Source: Amanita rubescens
Taxonomy: Eukaryota; Basidiomycota; Agaricomycetes; Agaricales; Amanitaceae
Direction of reading: 5' to 3'
Assembly: GCA_015039365.1 (NCBI GenBank)
Contig: WION01000023.1
Span: 62,001 to 126,000 of the forward strand
DNA: 64,000 bases
Shown: positions 42,308-53,384 of the stretch, piece by piece
How positions within the stretch are numbered: position 1 is the stretch's first letter
Layout: each line of letters opens with the position of its first letter
The notes under the pieces: model-generated
Database searches by the model: none
What the model was told of the DNA's origin: nothing
The model's input: the letters and a program-made list of their open reading frames with translations, nothing else
Program-made: the position numbers and the translations under genes

Positions 42308-42331
42308 ATCATATTGTCACTACCATAATTG

Positions 42332-42485
42332 CTACCCCGACATAGAAGGACCGGCAATCCCATGTTGGGCTAATAATACTAATGCTTCTGTCAGCTGTAC
42401 TTGCTTCGCAGCGAGAGTCGTCTGTGCATTGATGGCTGATTCCTCTGCCTCGACAAGTCTCTTTGCCATTTCAAGAGCTCCCTGT
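42332..42485 (-). pseudogene. 3' end of a host coding exon, cut by the copia element
   Basis: Minus-strand frame QGALEMAKRLVEAEESAINA and on to HGIAGPSMSG then stop at 42332. Across the copia TSD (CCCTG) this frame continues into 60674-60770 as ...SITRALLVSKHQG, so a helical protein tail was split by the 18-kb insertion. A second frame at 60679-60919 (WELWVVCDTFHLLKLTKGCQ) is also open and would end just after the junction, so which frame was coding is not certain. Confidence 0.45.
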
Positions 42486-42771
42486 GACGAAGAAGACAGG
42501 TCTACGCGAGAGCGTGTCCACAGCATGAGCAGGTGCAATAGCTTACCTATTGCGATATGATCTTAGCACTACCCTTCGGCGTAGTAGTGATAGTAAGAGG
42601 AAGAGAATGGATTGTCCTATTCTACGATACAGGACAGGTTTATATACTAAGAGAGAACAAATATGTGTCTACATATGTGTAAGCGTATAGTATAGATGGG
42701 AAGATATGGCGTGCTAAGCACACCATAAGGTGCGATCATGAGTCTATCATGATGTCACTATGATATCATAA

Positions 42772-43639
42772 CTTGATGGTATGGGCCGCTGCAAGGCACG
42801 GCAAGTCGAGGCCGCCCCTCTTGATTTGGACTGACCATACAAAGAACCAATAAGACAGGACCCCTTTTCCTGATGTTGCCGGACCCGGACCGTAAACCAA
42901 TGAAAAGAACACGTACATATCGCATTCCATCTAAACAAAATCAGACCCCGTATGCTGGCCGCAGCTCTCCATGGCTGATGGGCGCGTCTACGCAGTTCAA
43001 TGGCCTCTTCGAGACGGCCAGTGTGTATATGTGCATATAGGGATTGCAGCAAGCTTCTTTCGTAGCTCTACGCGCATAAATGAGAAAATATCCTTGATTT
43101 TTGTTCAGTGGCACTCACCGCATCATCCGAAGCTAGATGACCTCCACTCTTGCTCGTCGCGTCTGGATCGAGCGCATCTACTATCCCCGCGGCTGGCGTC
43201 GTAGACATTCTTTGACTTTGAACTAGCATATGCTTCGTAAAACTCCAGTATCCTGTGGTTGGTAAACTTCTGGAATAGACGGTTGAGCGGCAGTATCGTG
43301 TAGCCATTCGCGCACAATGACGAGTTCCGTCAAGAGCGGCGATACGCGCAAAATGGCTTGCGCAAGCGTCGACGTTGGTGTATATGGATTTGGATAAAAA
43401 GTTGGCTGCGGTGCTGACGTTTTCCTCACAGCCATGAACGCTTGGAGCAACATCCAATTGTTGAGCTCCAACCTTGCTAATTCAATTTCTTGCAGTATAG
43501 ACGCGTCTTGAGCGTCCTCTAGTCTCTGTCTGCATATTTTCACAATTCTGGGCGCGAATCCTGATTGTGGATTGAGTAGTGCATGAAGGTCAGGTTGTGC
43601 AACGGCGAGTACGCCGGCATACTGAGCAAAGATGGACAT
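42772..43639 (-). pseudogene. 5' part of a nuclear pore Nup107/Nup84-type gene, truncated and frameshifted
   Basis: ATG 43639 starts MSIFAQYAGVLAVAQPDLHA. It continues through LARLELNNWMLLQAFMAVRK and SPLLTELVIVREWLHDTA, then after a frame break near 43273 through TTGYWSFTKHMLVQSQRM and DALDPDATSKSGGHLASDDA. A GTGAGT...TAG intron follows, then YERSLLQSLYAHIHTGRLEE and RAHQPWRAAASIRGLILF. The blocks 'VIVREWLHDTA', 'TGYW.FTKH' and 'GRLEEAI.L.RRAHQPWRAASI' are hallmarks of Nup107/Nup84, the alpha-helical scaffold nucleoporin of the Y complex. Only the N-terminal third is here, ending at the LTR junction 42771. With truncation and a frameshift it is a dead fragment. Confidence 0.75.
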
Positions 43640-43784
43640 GCGTGGCGTGACAGTTACGTGTAAGTACGAGGGGTAGTAGTAATGGTAGTAAGAATGCCAA
43701 TCATCGTGTATAATACTAACAAGAATCCCAAAAATGATAACAAAAAAAAAAGCCTACTCCCTGTGGTACGCTTCTGTATTCAGC

Positions 43785-44418
43785 ATCTACGTAAAAGGTA
43801 TCTCAACACGCACCGATCTGTGAAAAGCCCAGGGAGATCTTTCATATCGAGGAGATGTTCACCAACCTCTTCCAATTCCGCCTCAATCTCTGCTTCAATC
43901 TTTTTTGCAGGAGTAATTCCACCACCATGGAGTACTTCGATCCTGTCATACGTCGCATGAGCACCGCGGATCAGAACGACTTCGTTCCCTCTGGCCAAAG
44001 CGGCATTTCACGTCGCGCGTATGGAAAAATCGGTTTGAAATCCTACCACGACGATCTCTGCATCGTCAGAGATGACCTCGCTTAGATCCGTGCCCGCAAA
44101 GGCATTATTCTTCATTTTGTCGATGAGGAGTTCATGTTCGAGTGGTGTGAAGATGAGTTGCCAACCTGGTGCACCTGGTTCGTCTGGATCACCGACGTCA
44201 CCTGCATTGCGAACGTGGATGATAAGTGGTGGTGGTCTGGCATCTCTTGCCTGTGTGAGGATGCGATCGAGGTTATTACGAATGGTGTGAGAAGCTGGTA
44301 CACCGATTGGAGGATCTGCGAGCATAGCGCCTTGAATGTCTAGGAGTAGAAGAACGTGATGCTCGTTTGGGATATCGCCATTCTGAGCAGAGTCTTCGCC
44401 TGGTGGTGGGTCCAGCAT
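43785..44418 (-). pseudogene. isochorismatase-like (cysteine hydrolase) family gene, inactivated
   Basis: ATG 44418 begins MLDPPPGEDSAQNGDIPNEH. Family signs: LLLLDIQGAM (first catalytic Asp region), IDKMKNNAFAGTDL (catalytic Lys region, the 'K..NAF.GT.L' block) and IVVVGFQTDFSIRAT, where the nucleophilic Cys normally precedes the Val/Ile. Here that position is Ser, and a TGA stop follows at 44008-44010. The same frame then continues as NAALARGNEVVLIRGAHATY and ends about DMKDLPGLFTDR before a GTGCGT splice-like site. Loss of the catalytic Cys and the in-frame stop both argue for a pseudogene. Upstream exons, if any, are in 44420-44749. Confidence 0.72.
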
Positions 44419-44749
44419 ACGGCGCGTACCTTCACAATGACAGCCCTTGAAGCGCGCCGTTATAACGCGTTCCGTACTAGGGTCGAGTAAATGGATTCAT
44501 GGTCGACTCGAAGTTCCGTTGAGTGAGCGGTTTGGTATGAATTTGCGTCATAGTGGTTGGCAGTGGTTGATGGCAGCGTAAACGCGTGTGCAAGGAAGGT
44601 GGAAAACTCCAGTCGCCCGGTCGGCGTGCGATTGAGGGGATCGTTGCACCGGCTCTTGTGTGCGGCGCTGGTGATGACGGGAACTGATTAGATAATCACG
44701 GAAGTTACCGGCGTGTCTCAGCGTTACGTGACGAAATCTCTCGGTATAA

Positions 44750-44802
44750 ATTGTAGTCAATCAGTAGTTAATCATTCTATAAATATAATTCTATATTTAA
44801 CA
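44750..44802 (-). repeat. distal piece of the copia 3' LTR
   Basis: Plus strand ATTGTAGTCAATCAG to TTCTATATTTAACA, matching 60621-60673. Directly to its right CACCCCTTCGC (44803-44813) is the complement of a polypurine tract GCGAAGGGGTG, as expected just inside a 3' LTR. Confidence 0.88.
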
Positions 44803-44824
44803 CACCCCTTCGCTTAGATATCCT

Positions 44825-47494
44825 TTATTTAAAGTCTATGATATTTTCATCATAGAAAGGATCTATATCCGATTCTTGTTGATCAATAAGACCATCAAGA
44901 AGTTCCATCAACTTCTTGTGTGATAGACGATCAATTCCATCTAATTCAAGATTTTGCCAATCAAGAATTAATTTCGTCAAATCACGGATTTCCTCAGTTT
45001 CTAATCGGTCTGGTCTTTTGATTAATGTATTTGTAGAAGTCGGATATTCTTCTAAAGAAAGTCCCAATCGTTCTCTAAAGAATTTGACCTTTTCAAAGGA
45101 TAAATTCTTAGTCATGAGATCCGCATTTTGCTCGTTGGTTGGTATGTATTCGAGGACTACTTTTTTAGTCTCGATCAACTCGCGAACGTAATGATAGTGA
45201 ATATCTATGTGTTTGGAACGATGTTCTTGTGCAGGATTTTGTGCCCAAAATATAGCGCCTTGGTTATCTACGCTAAGTAAGATGCTTTTAATGGGTGCAC
45301 CTATTTCGTGAAATAGATTTTCAACCCATGCAATTTGTCTTGCAGCATCTGATAAAGATATGTATTCTGCTTCAGTCGAAGACAGAGCTACAGTCTTTTG
45401 TTTTCTACTCGTCCAAGCTACCGCACCACCAGCTAACATTAAGACATAACCGTTTATAGATTGTCGTGTATTACGATCAGCGGCCCAGTCAGCGTCAGCG
45501 TAGGCTCTAAATTTATTATTGCCTTTGGCGCTATAAACAATTTTGGCGTTTAAGGTATGAGCAATGTATTTGACTATATACAATGCTTTTTGGATATGTT
45601 CTTGGGACGGGTTTGATGAAAATTGGGACATCAAAATTACTGCATAGATTATATCAGGCCTAGTTCCCAAGGCGAGATATAGAAGGGATCCTATTATCTG
45701 TTGATAATAAGAACGTTCCTGTGGTGTGCATTCTCCTTCATTTTTTATGGGAGCATACCCAGCAGGTAACGGTGTGCGTACAGACTTGCAATCTTCAAGT
45801 CCAAATCGCTTAACAACCTTCAAGGCATAAGGGCCTTGATCTATGACTAAGAATCCTAAATCACGGTTGTAATTGACTTGGATTCGTAAATACTCTTTGA
45901 TCTTTCCAAGATCACGACATTCCCACATCTCCATAAATTTCTTTTTAATGGATACGATGGTGGAATCGTCGTTTCCCATAAAGAGTATATCATCGACATA
46001 CAATATGCATATCGTGATAGTATTCTTGCATTTACGAACGTAAACGCCAGAATCAGACAAGCATCGCTCGAAATGCAACGATTTCAACGATTTATCAGCT
46101 TGTTTATTCCAGGCATATGATGCCTGTTTCAATCCATATATGGCTTTCCTCAGCCTATATACTTTAGATTCTTGTCCTTTTACAACGAAACCTTCTGGCT
46201 GGGCCATGTAAATATCTTCTTCAAGATCGCCATATAAGAAGGCAGTTTTTACATCTAGGGCTTGTATATCCCAGTTTTCAAGCACTGATGTGGCCAGAAG
46301 TATTCGGATTGTTTCATATCTCGCTACAGGCGAGAATGTTTCGTCGTAATCTAATCCGGGACGTTGACTAAAACCTTTAGCAACGACGCGAGCTTTTTTG
46401 CGTCCATCGGTTTTTAAGTCGAAAACCCAACGACATCTGATTAGGTTTCGTCCTTTTGGAAGATCAACTAACTCCCAAATATCTCTAGATTGAAGAGATT
46501 TAAATTCGTCATCCATTGCAATCTTCCATTGTTTATACAATTGAGGATTACTGGAGCGCATTTTAGATATATCTCTATAGTCATATGGAATATTATCCAC
46601 AAGGGGGACAGCCGCTTTTAGAAGAAAATGAAGAAATTCATTTCCAGATTCATTAATCATTCGGGTTAAATGATCATGTTCCGCAGATTTTAATTCAGAC
46701 TTTAAAGCGAAGATCTCTTTAAGTAGAGAAGCAGATTCATTCATTCTATCAGGGTTCCTGTCTGCTGACGGTGGATCCTGAGTCGAAGAACTCGGAGTTT
46801 TATCTTTTAACTGCTCTCGTAAAGCGTCTCGCTTTTGCTGAATTTCCGCTTCTATTTGTGCAGGAGTTTTATCTCCATACGCGTTGTCTCTTTGTACCCT
46901 TGGAACTGGAAAACGACCAGAACGGCGAGGACCTATTTGTACAGAGGGTGGACCAGGATCAGATATGATCGGTGGAGGAGGTCTAGGTCTCTGAGCAAAT
47001 TCTCTAAAACGATCTCTTTGACGTTGTTCAAATTGATCAAATTCTCGATCCGTCATAAATGGGTTTTCTATTTCATCACGATCTCTTTGATTCAAAGAGA
47101 AGGGATTATCTTCATCCATAGGACTACGAGGCGAAGGTGACCTAGATACATATGGTATCGGTGTTATAGGCCTAGAAGGAACAGGAGTCTCCTCTTTTAT
47201 TTGTGGAGAGGGAGTACGTCTAAAGGGTTCAGGAGTTTTACGTTTTTTAAACATATCACTCATTTGACGTTTGAATTGATCTCGTAAACGAGACTGTTTA
47301 TCAATTCCTTGACCCTTTTTCCAATCATCGCGTTGTCTACAATAATTGTCACGTCTTTCTTGTTCTCTTTCTTCCCTTTGCCTTCGGATATTATCATCCA
47401 AAAAATCTCTTTGACGATCGGCAAATTCATCACCGTCATCATCATCGCTTGAATCATCAGAAGGGTCTGATTGCTGTCTATCAGGAGATGCACC
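44825..47494 (-). CDS. copia polyprotein part 2: reverse transcriptase and RNase H
   Basis: The frame enters from the gypsy C junction (GASPDRQQSDPSDDSSDDDD), has a charged linker (QREEREQERRDNYCRQRDDW), then RT: DEFKSLQSRDIWELVDLPKG, RWVFDLKTDGRKKARVVAKG, DVKTAFLYGDLEEDIYMAQP, YGLKQASYAWN and the catalytic ILYVDDILFMG box. RNase H follows (YADADWAADRNTRQSINGYV; KTVALSSTEAEYISLSDAAR; VDNQGAIFWAQNP; SKHIDIHYHYVRE). Stop at 44825 after ENIIDFK. No stops are seen in 858 codons. If gypsy C and one TSD copy were absent, it would be continuous with part 1. Confidence 0.93.
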   Translation of the reverse strand, partial: GASPDRQQSDPSDDSSDDDDGDEFADRQRDFLDDNIRRQREEREQERRDNYCRQRDDWKKGQGIDKQSRLRDQFKRQMSDMFKKRKTPEPFRRTPSPQIKEETPVPSRPITPIPYVSRSPSPRSPMDEDNPFSLNQRDRDEIENPFMTDREFDQFEQRQRDRFREFAQRPRPPPPIISDPGPPSVQIGPRRSGRFPVPRVQRDNAYGDKTPAQIEAEIQQKRDALREQLKDKTPSSSTQDPPSADRNPDRMNESASLLKEIFALKSELKSAEHDHLTRMINESGNEFLHFLLKAAVPLVDNIPYDYRDISKMRSSNPQLYKQWKIAMDDEFKSLQSRDIWELVDLPKGRNLIRCRWVFDLKTDGRKKARVVAKGFSQRPGLDYDETFSPVARYETIRILLATSVLENWDIQALDVKTAFLYGDLEEDIYMAQPEGFVVKGQESKVYRLRKAIYGLKQASYAWNKQADKSLKSLHFERCLSDSGVYVRKCKNTITICILYVDDILFMGNDDSTIVSIKKKFMEMWECRDLGKIKEYLRIQVNYNRDLGFLVIDQGPYALKVVKRFGLEDCKSVRTPLPAGYAPIKNEGECTPQERSYYQQIIGSLLYLALGTRPDIIYAVILMSQFSSNPSQEHIQKALYIVKYIAHTLNAKIVYSAKGNNKFRAYADADWAADRNTRQSINGYVLMLAGGAVAWTSRKQKTVALSSTEAEYISLSDAARQIAWVENLFHEIGAPIKSILLSVDNQGAIFWAQNPAQEHRSKHIDIHYHYVRELIETKKVVLEYIPTNEQNADLMTKNLSFEKVKFFRERLGLSLEEYPTSTNTLIKRPDRLETEEIRDLTKLILDWQNLELDGIDRLSHKKLMELLDGLIDQQESDIDPFYDENIIDFK

Positions 47495-47945
47495 TGTTAC
47501 AACACGGTACGGACTCCCGCATTATGCTTACATGATACGTCGGACATGTTCATTTCTTTATGCCTACCTTACTCGTCGTCCCCCTTATGCTCGATTCATA
47601 CGGACAAGCTCGTTTCCTTACCGATACCATTCCTTGTTCCACATATGACGCCGTCCTTATACTTACTTTCGTACTTACCATTATTCATTAATTAGTACGT
47701 CTCATTGTACTTGCTAGTATAAGTACCGCATGTATTCTAGAGTCGAACCCTAAGTTCGACTTAGCTGTTTATTGTCGTCTGGCAATATAACCGTACTCTT
47801 GACTCATCTACCACAATCGTCCTCAGATCCTAAGTCAACGCCTTGACTTAGTATTGAACTTATAATCTTAACGTTTGACTTAAGACTTGTAATCGTAACT
47901 AGAGTTGCCGTTGCAACTTAGGTTGAGATTAACGAGTTCGTAACA
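47495..47945 (+). repeat. 5' LTR of gypsy C
   Basis: Begins TGTTACAACACGG, ends GAGTTCGTAACA. Contains a TATA box TATAAGTA at 47718-47725 and, 33 nt further on, TAAGTTCGACTTA (47751-47763), the likely start of the R region. A hairpin TAAGTCAACGCCTTGACTTA follows further on. Confidence 0.93.
47718..47763 (+). promoter_or_regulatory. LTR TATA box and predicted transcription start
   Basis: TATAAGTA at 47718 and the predicted start about 33 nt downstream at 47751. The predicted RNA 5' end, TAAGTTCGACTTA, is an exact complement of the primer-binding site at 47948-47960, as in self-priming Tf1-type elements. The start site is inferred from spacing only. Confidence 0.5.
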
Positions 47946-47947
47946 AT

Positions 47948-47960
47948 TAAGTCGAACTTA
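47948..47960 (+). other. self-complementary primer-binding site of gypsy C
   Basis: TAAGTCGAACTTA starts 2 nt after the LTR. It has no TGG start and no obvious match to a tRNA 3' end, but is the exact 13-nt complement of 47751-47763 in the same LTR. Confidence 0.55.
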
Positions 47961-48039
47961 TCAATAAGCCTGAACATCGATTCATTGGCATTTGATAACA
48001 CACACACTTCGACGAACTTCCGGAAAGCCAGCCCGTAGG

Positions 48040-49775
48040 TTACTGGCCACGTTGTCAAAACGGATTGGAGAGCTCCACCAAATAGAGCTACACGAGATCG
48101 TAAAGGGAACTACGTTCTTGACGGATACTACGTCAGACTAAACGGTGCAAAACGAATCTGGGAAGATACAGGAGGGAATCCAGTTAAGGAACAAGAATTC
48201 TGGATACCACAAAAAGAAACAAGACCTCCAAATGAATCATATTATTACTTCGCAGATCTATATCTTCAGGAACAGCACATCAGATTCGATCACCTTACAG
48301 AACGTTGGATAGCATCCGAAACACAAGAATTTGTCCCTAACGAATACTTCAACACCCCTACTTGGATACAAGGGACAGTTGACGCTCTACCAGAAAACTT
48401 AAGACCGAGACATCTCCTTTCCACAACTACAAAAGGCAAAAAGAAAGCAAAATTTGGCCTAAACGATAGTGAATCTGAGAAAGAGGGAGATACAGATCAA
48501 AAACCCGATCTATCCCTTGATTTTCTCAGTGACCTTTCAGTTGGAACGACACCAACACCTGCCCAACAACCGACCAATCCCGAACCAGGTCCTTCGAATC
48601 CTAAAGAAGAAAAGGACGAAGAAAACCCATTTGACTCTGACAGAATCGAAGTAGACGAACCTAAACCTGACCCAACCCCACCACACCGAGATCCATCACC
48701 CCCACCATCACCAAGAATGTCTGGAGGAATTACAGACCCTGCACCCAACCCACGAACCCCTAGTCTCATCGGAGATCTCCCTGAGTTCAAAGGGAAGCGA
48801 AAGGATGCCAACACGTTCATAGAAGATATCGAAATCTTCTTTGATATGAACCCTGAACGGATGAACACAGACCGTTTAAAAATCCTTGCCGCCCTGAACA
48901 AGATCTCAGACGGAGCTAGACAATGGAAAAAGAATAAACTAGCAGATCTACGAAAATCTCGCGCCATCACCGAAGGAGGTGTTACGAGACCTGCTTTATT
49001 CGATGATTGGGAAGCATTTAAACTGTCATTCTTGACAGATTGGGGAGAAGTTGACCCAAGTGGGAACGCATACACGAAAATTCTCAATCTACAGAACAGA
49101 TCGTCTATGAAAGGAAAGAAACAGATGACCCTGCCTAACTATGTAAATCAGTTCAAGGAACAAATTACGAAAGCCGGAATCGAAGGAGAAGCAGCATTCC
49201 ATATGTTCGGAAAAGGACTTACAGCACCAGAGTTCGAAAAAGCAATGCTCATGAACCCAAAAACATTGCAAGATTGGTACGACATTGCTATCAAACTCGA
49301 CAACATCCGAACCCGGTCATACGCTTATTCCCCTCGATCTGGAAATGGTCACTCATCATCCTCTCATAACGACGAATCATGGGCTATGCAGATCGATCAC
49401 AAATATCTAGAAATAGACGAAGACCCAGAATTAGAAATTGTGATCAGATCTATGTCCAAAGAAGAAAGGGAACGCTATATCAAAGAAGGTTTATGTTTTA
49501 TCTGCGGAATTAAAGGACACATGTCAGGGCAATGCCCAAAGAAGAAAAGAAACAAAGGGAAAGGCCGATTTAAAGGAGGAAAGAAAAAAGGATTCACGCC
49601 CAGACGCCACATTCGAGCCACATCAGAAGATGGTGGCGGAAACTGGGAAGAAGAAGAAGTCCGAGAGTCTAAACCAAATTACACCAAGAACATCCGAGCG
49701 CTGATGAAAGGGATGTCAACCGACGAAAAGAACGATCTATTACTATCTCTTGCCGATGAAAACGAGGATTTTTAA
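48040..49775 (+). CDS. gypsy C Gag
   Basis: The frame is open from about 48040 (GHVVKTDWRAPPNRATRDRK) with no ATG until 48717 (MSGGITDPAPNPRTPSLIGD), so either the short form is made or an upstream exon is spliced in at CCCGTAG (about 48038). Upstream part: ESYYYFADLYLQEQHIRFDH and an acidic/Pro-rich linker. Then come the capsid-like segment (LPEFKGKRKDANTFIEDIEI; FKEQITKAGIEGEAAFHMFG), a zinc knuckle CFICGIKGHMSGQC and a basic tail. Stop at 49773-49775, 11 nt before the pol ATG in another frame. Gag would package the element RNA. Confidence 0.85.
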
Positions 49776-49786
49776 CAGTAGGACTC

Positions 49787-52700
49787 ATGACAGTGGATGA
49801 AGTCCTAGAACCATCAGATTCAACTCTCGATATTTCCCATGTAACAGTACAATCTATTTCGAAACAAAGATTATCTGTCCCTATCAAAGTTGAAACTGAA
49901 AACAACACTGAAAACCTCGTTGCCCTTATTGACTGCGGAGCCGAAGGGATATTTATCGACAAAAGAATAGCACACAAATGGAGAAAACGAAAAACTTCAC
50001 GACCAATCAAAGTTTATAACGTCGATGGCACCATAAACAAAGAAGGAGAAATTGATGAACAATGTCTAATCACCTTCGAAATGAACGGAAAACGCATGAC
50101 CGAATGGTTTTATGTATCAGCAATAGGAAAACAAACGATTATACTGGGGCTTCCTTGGCTAGAGAAGCATAACCCTGACGTAAATTGGAGAGAAAAGACC
50201 CTAGAGTTCCGAGACTCTGAACAGGACAAAATCAAGGCATCACTTCGGAGCATCTGTCAACAGATTGACAGAATAGCTATGCCTGAATGGGAAGAAGATC
50301 TCGTCATCGGATATTTGATGTCACACAAAGGATCACAGACGACAGATCACGGATGGAACACGCACACATTTGAGGATATAGGAAGCTGGTCAGAAGACGA
50401 ATACGATCAAGTAACTATCGCACGATATACACCAGCTCAACAAATGGAACACAAGTACCATCAAACAGAGGAGGTTTACACGCTCCCTCCTGAATACTCG
50501 GCATGGAAAGACGTATTCGAGAAAAAAGCAAGTGAACGATTCCCAGAGAGCCGATCTTGGGATCACCAGATAGAACTTCGCGATGATTTCATACCAAAAA
50601 GAGGAAAAATCTATCCCTTATCTCCGAAACAGCAGAACACACTGGATGAATGGATTAAAGAACACGTCGAAAAAGGCTACATCAGACCGTCGAAATCACC
50701 GCAGGCATCACCTTTCTTCTTTGTAGAAAAGAAAGAAGCACAAAAATTACGACCCTGCCAAGATTATCGATATTTGAACGAATACACTAAACCAAACGCA
50801 TATCCACTACCTCTTATCTCCGATCTTATGATCAAACTCAAAGATTCGGAATACTTTACGAAATTGGATATCCATTGGGGATATAATAACGTTCAAATCA
50901 AGGAATCTGACAGATGGAAAGCCGCCTTTATCACCAATCGAGGTTTATTTGAACCTAACGTCATGTTCTTTGGATTACGAAATTCACCAGCAACGTTTCA
51001 AGCTATGATGGACGATTATTTCAGGGATTTTACAGAAAAAGGATGGCTCGTCATCTACATGGATGACATGCTAATACACGCGCGCACTAAAGAAGAACTC
51101 GAGATTCGAACAAAACAAGTACTTGAACGATTACAGAAACACGATCTTTACCTCAAGCTTGAAAAATGTAAATTCGCTGCCAAAGAAGTTGATTTTCTAG
51201 GCACCGTCATATCCAAAAACACAATAAAAATGGACCCGATCAAACTTGCCGGAATCAGGGACTGGCCAACCCCTTCTACCGTTAAACAAGTTAGATCCTT
51301 TTTAGGATTCGGAAATTACTATCGAAGGTTTATTTTCGGATTCGCCCACCTTGCACGACCCCTGCATGACCTAACGAAGAAAAACAAACTATGGACATGG
51401 ACCGCAGAATGCCAAGTCGCATTTGATCTATTAAAAGAACGCTTCACATCCGCACCTGTTTTAATGATGCCCGATGTTAACAAACCCTTTATTCTACAAA
51501 CGGACGCATCGGACCGCGCAATCGGAGCAGTTCTTATGCAAAAAGATGATAATGGCGACTTACACCCATGCGGATACCTATCCCACGCTTTAACGCCGAC
51601 TGAAACACGATGGCAAATCTACGACCGAGAGTTATTCGCCATCTACTACGCCCTTTACAACAAATGGAGATACCTGCTTGAAGGAGCAGAACACCCTGTC
51701 ATTATTCATTGCGACCACAAGAATCTACTCTATTATCGAGAACCACAACGTCTTACAAACCGCCAAGCATGATGGTGGAATGACTTGTCTCGATTTAATA
51801 TTAAATTAACCCACGTTCCCGGAGCAAAATTAATAATAGCGGACGCCTTATCCCGCCGACCCGATCATATGACAAAAGACGAACCAGAAGAGTTAATAAC
51901 AATGCTCCCAAAAGAACTCTTTGTTCGCACGATCGCCGAAGATCTCCGTGACAGAGCAATAGAAATAACTGTCAAAGATGAATTCGCTCAATCAATCAAG
52001 AAATGTCTAAAAGAAAAAGGAACACCGCCTTTACGCACAGCCCTTTCTAATTGGACCCTTGACGACGAATTAATCCTATACAAAGGGAAATCTTTTATCC
52101 CTCCTGACGCCGATCTTCGCCGAGATATTATTAGAGATTTTCATGAATCACCAACAAGCGGACACCCCGGTTTCTTCAAAACACTAGCCTTATTAAAGGA
52201 ATATTACTGGTGGCCACTAATGTCTAAGATGGTTAAACAGTTTATTGACGGATGCACGGCGTGTCAACAAATGAAATCAAATACTCACCCTACCGCCGCA
52301 CCTCTGATGCCAATCAAGTCTCACACACACCGACCCTTCCAACAAATAACTATGGATTTCATAACCGACTTACCCACAAGTGACGGTTTTGATTCTATCT
52401 TTATCGTGGTCGATCAAGGACTTACAAAGGGAGTAATTCTCATGCCTTGTAACAAAACTATCACCGCCGACGAAACCGCCGACCTCTACATTCGGAATGT
52501 ATTCAAAAACTTTGGTTTACCCGACGTCATGATCTCCGATCGAGGACCACAGTTCGCATCACATGTCTTTAACGGCATAATGGACTCATTAAAGATCAAA
52601 CACAAAATGAGTACCGCTTTCCATCCACAGACTGATGGACAAACGGAGCGATATAACGCCGAATTAGAAGCTTATCTCCGAATATTCTGTGCCTATGAAC

Positions 52701-53383
52701 CAGATACTTGGAACAAAATGATACCAATAGCACAATTCGCGCACAATTCACGCACTCATGAAGCGTTGAAACAATAGCCCTTTCAATTGATGTACGGAAC
52801 ATCTCCGGTTGCACTTCCCCTAGTCTCAAACAGGACAAATACACCAACCGCTGATAACCGCATCAACTCCTTGTTCCGCGCACGAGAAGAAGCACTCGCC
52901 GCACATGATTTAGCACGAGCTAAAATGATGGAAAGAACAACGAGAAAGACTAAACCGTTCAAAGTCAATGACAAAGTATGGTTAGAGTCTAGGAACCTGA
53001 AGATTCCTTATCAGAGCAGAAAGCTCGCACCTAAACGAGAAGGTCCCTTTTCTATTAAAGAAGTCTTAGGACCAGTGACATATCGTCTCACGCTGCCAAG
53101 ACAATGGAAAATTCATAATGTATTCCACGCCGCCTTACTAACGCCGTTCAAAGAAACTTCCTTTCACGGAACAACGGAAACGAGGCCCCCTCCCGATCTG
53201 ATCGAAGGAGAACAGGAATACGAAGTAGAAGCACTGCTTGCACATCGCAAGTTCAGAGGGAAATTACAGTTTCTTGTAAAGTGGAAAGGCTATGACACCA
53301 GCGAAAACACATGGGAACCAGAAAATAACTTGACGCATATGGAAGACCTCCTTCTAGAATATAAAAGACGAAGGAAACTCTGA
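49787..53383 (+). pseudogene. gypsy C Pol with C-terminal chromodomain, two nonsense codons
   Basis: Starts MTVDEVLEPSDSTLDISHVT. Order: retropepsin-like (ALIDCGAEGIFIDK), RT (QDYRYLNEYTKPNAYPLPL; FFGLRNSPATFQAMMDDYF; IYMDDMLIHA), RNase H (ILQTDASDRAIGAVLMQK; HCDHKNLLYY), integrase zinc domain (GHPGFF...CTACQQMK), catalytic core (DFITDLPTSDGFDS; ISDRGPQFAS; QTDGQTERYN), GPF segment and chromodomain (YEVEALLAHRKFRGKLQFLV; KWKGYDTSENTWEPENNL). In-frame stops at about 51770 (TGA after NRQA, where A has CGA-type Arg) and 52775 (TAG after EALKQ, where A has Ser). The chromodomain normally directs integration to heterochromatin via modified histone H3. As it stands only truncated products can be made. 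Confidence 0.93.
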
Positions 53384-53384
53384 G

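Larger units (their letters stand above)
42772..44749. other. 2-kb foreign host DNA block inside the copia 3' LTR
   Basis: LTR sequence stops at 42771 (equivalent to 60553 in the 5' LTR) and resumes at 44750 (equivalent to 60621). The 67 LTR bases between are missing and replaced by 1978 bp holding fragments of two host genes. No terminal repeats or target duplication are visible, so this looks like filler DNA from break repair or another capture event rather than transposition. Confidence 0.8.

Noticed and set aside
48469..48654. 61-aa ORF MNLRKREIQIKNPIYPLIFS (also in gypsy B)
   Set aside because: Alternative frame of gag linker sequence; the gag frame itself is continuous and more protein-like.
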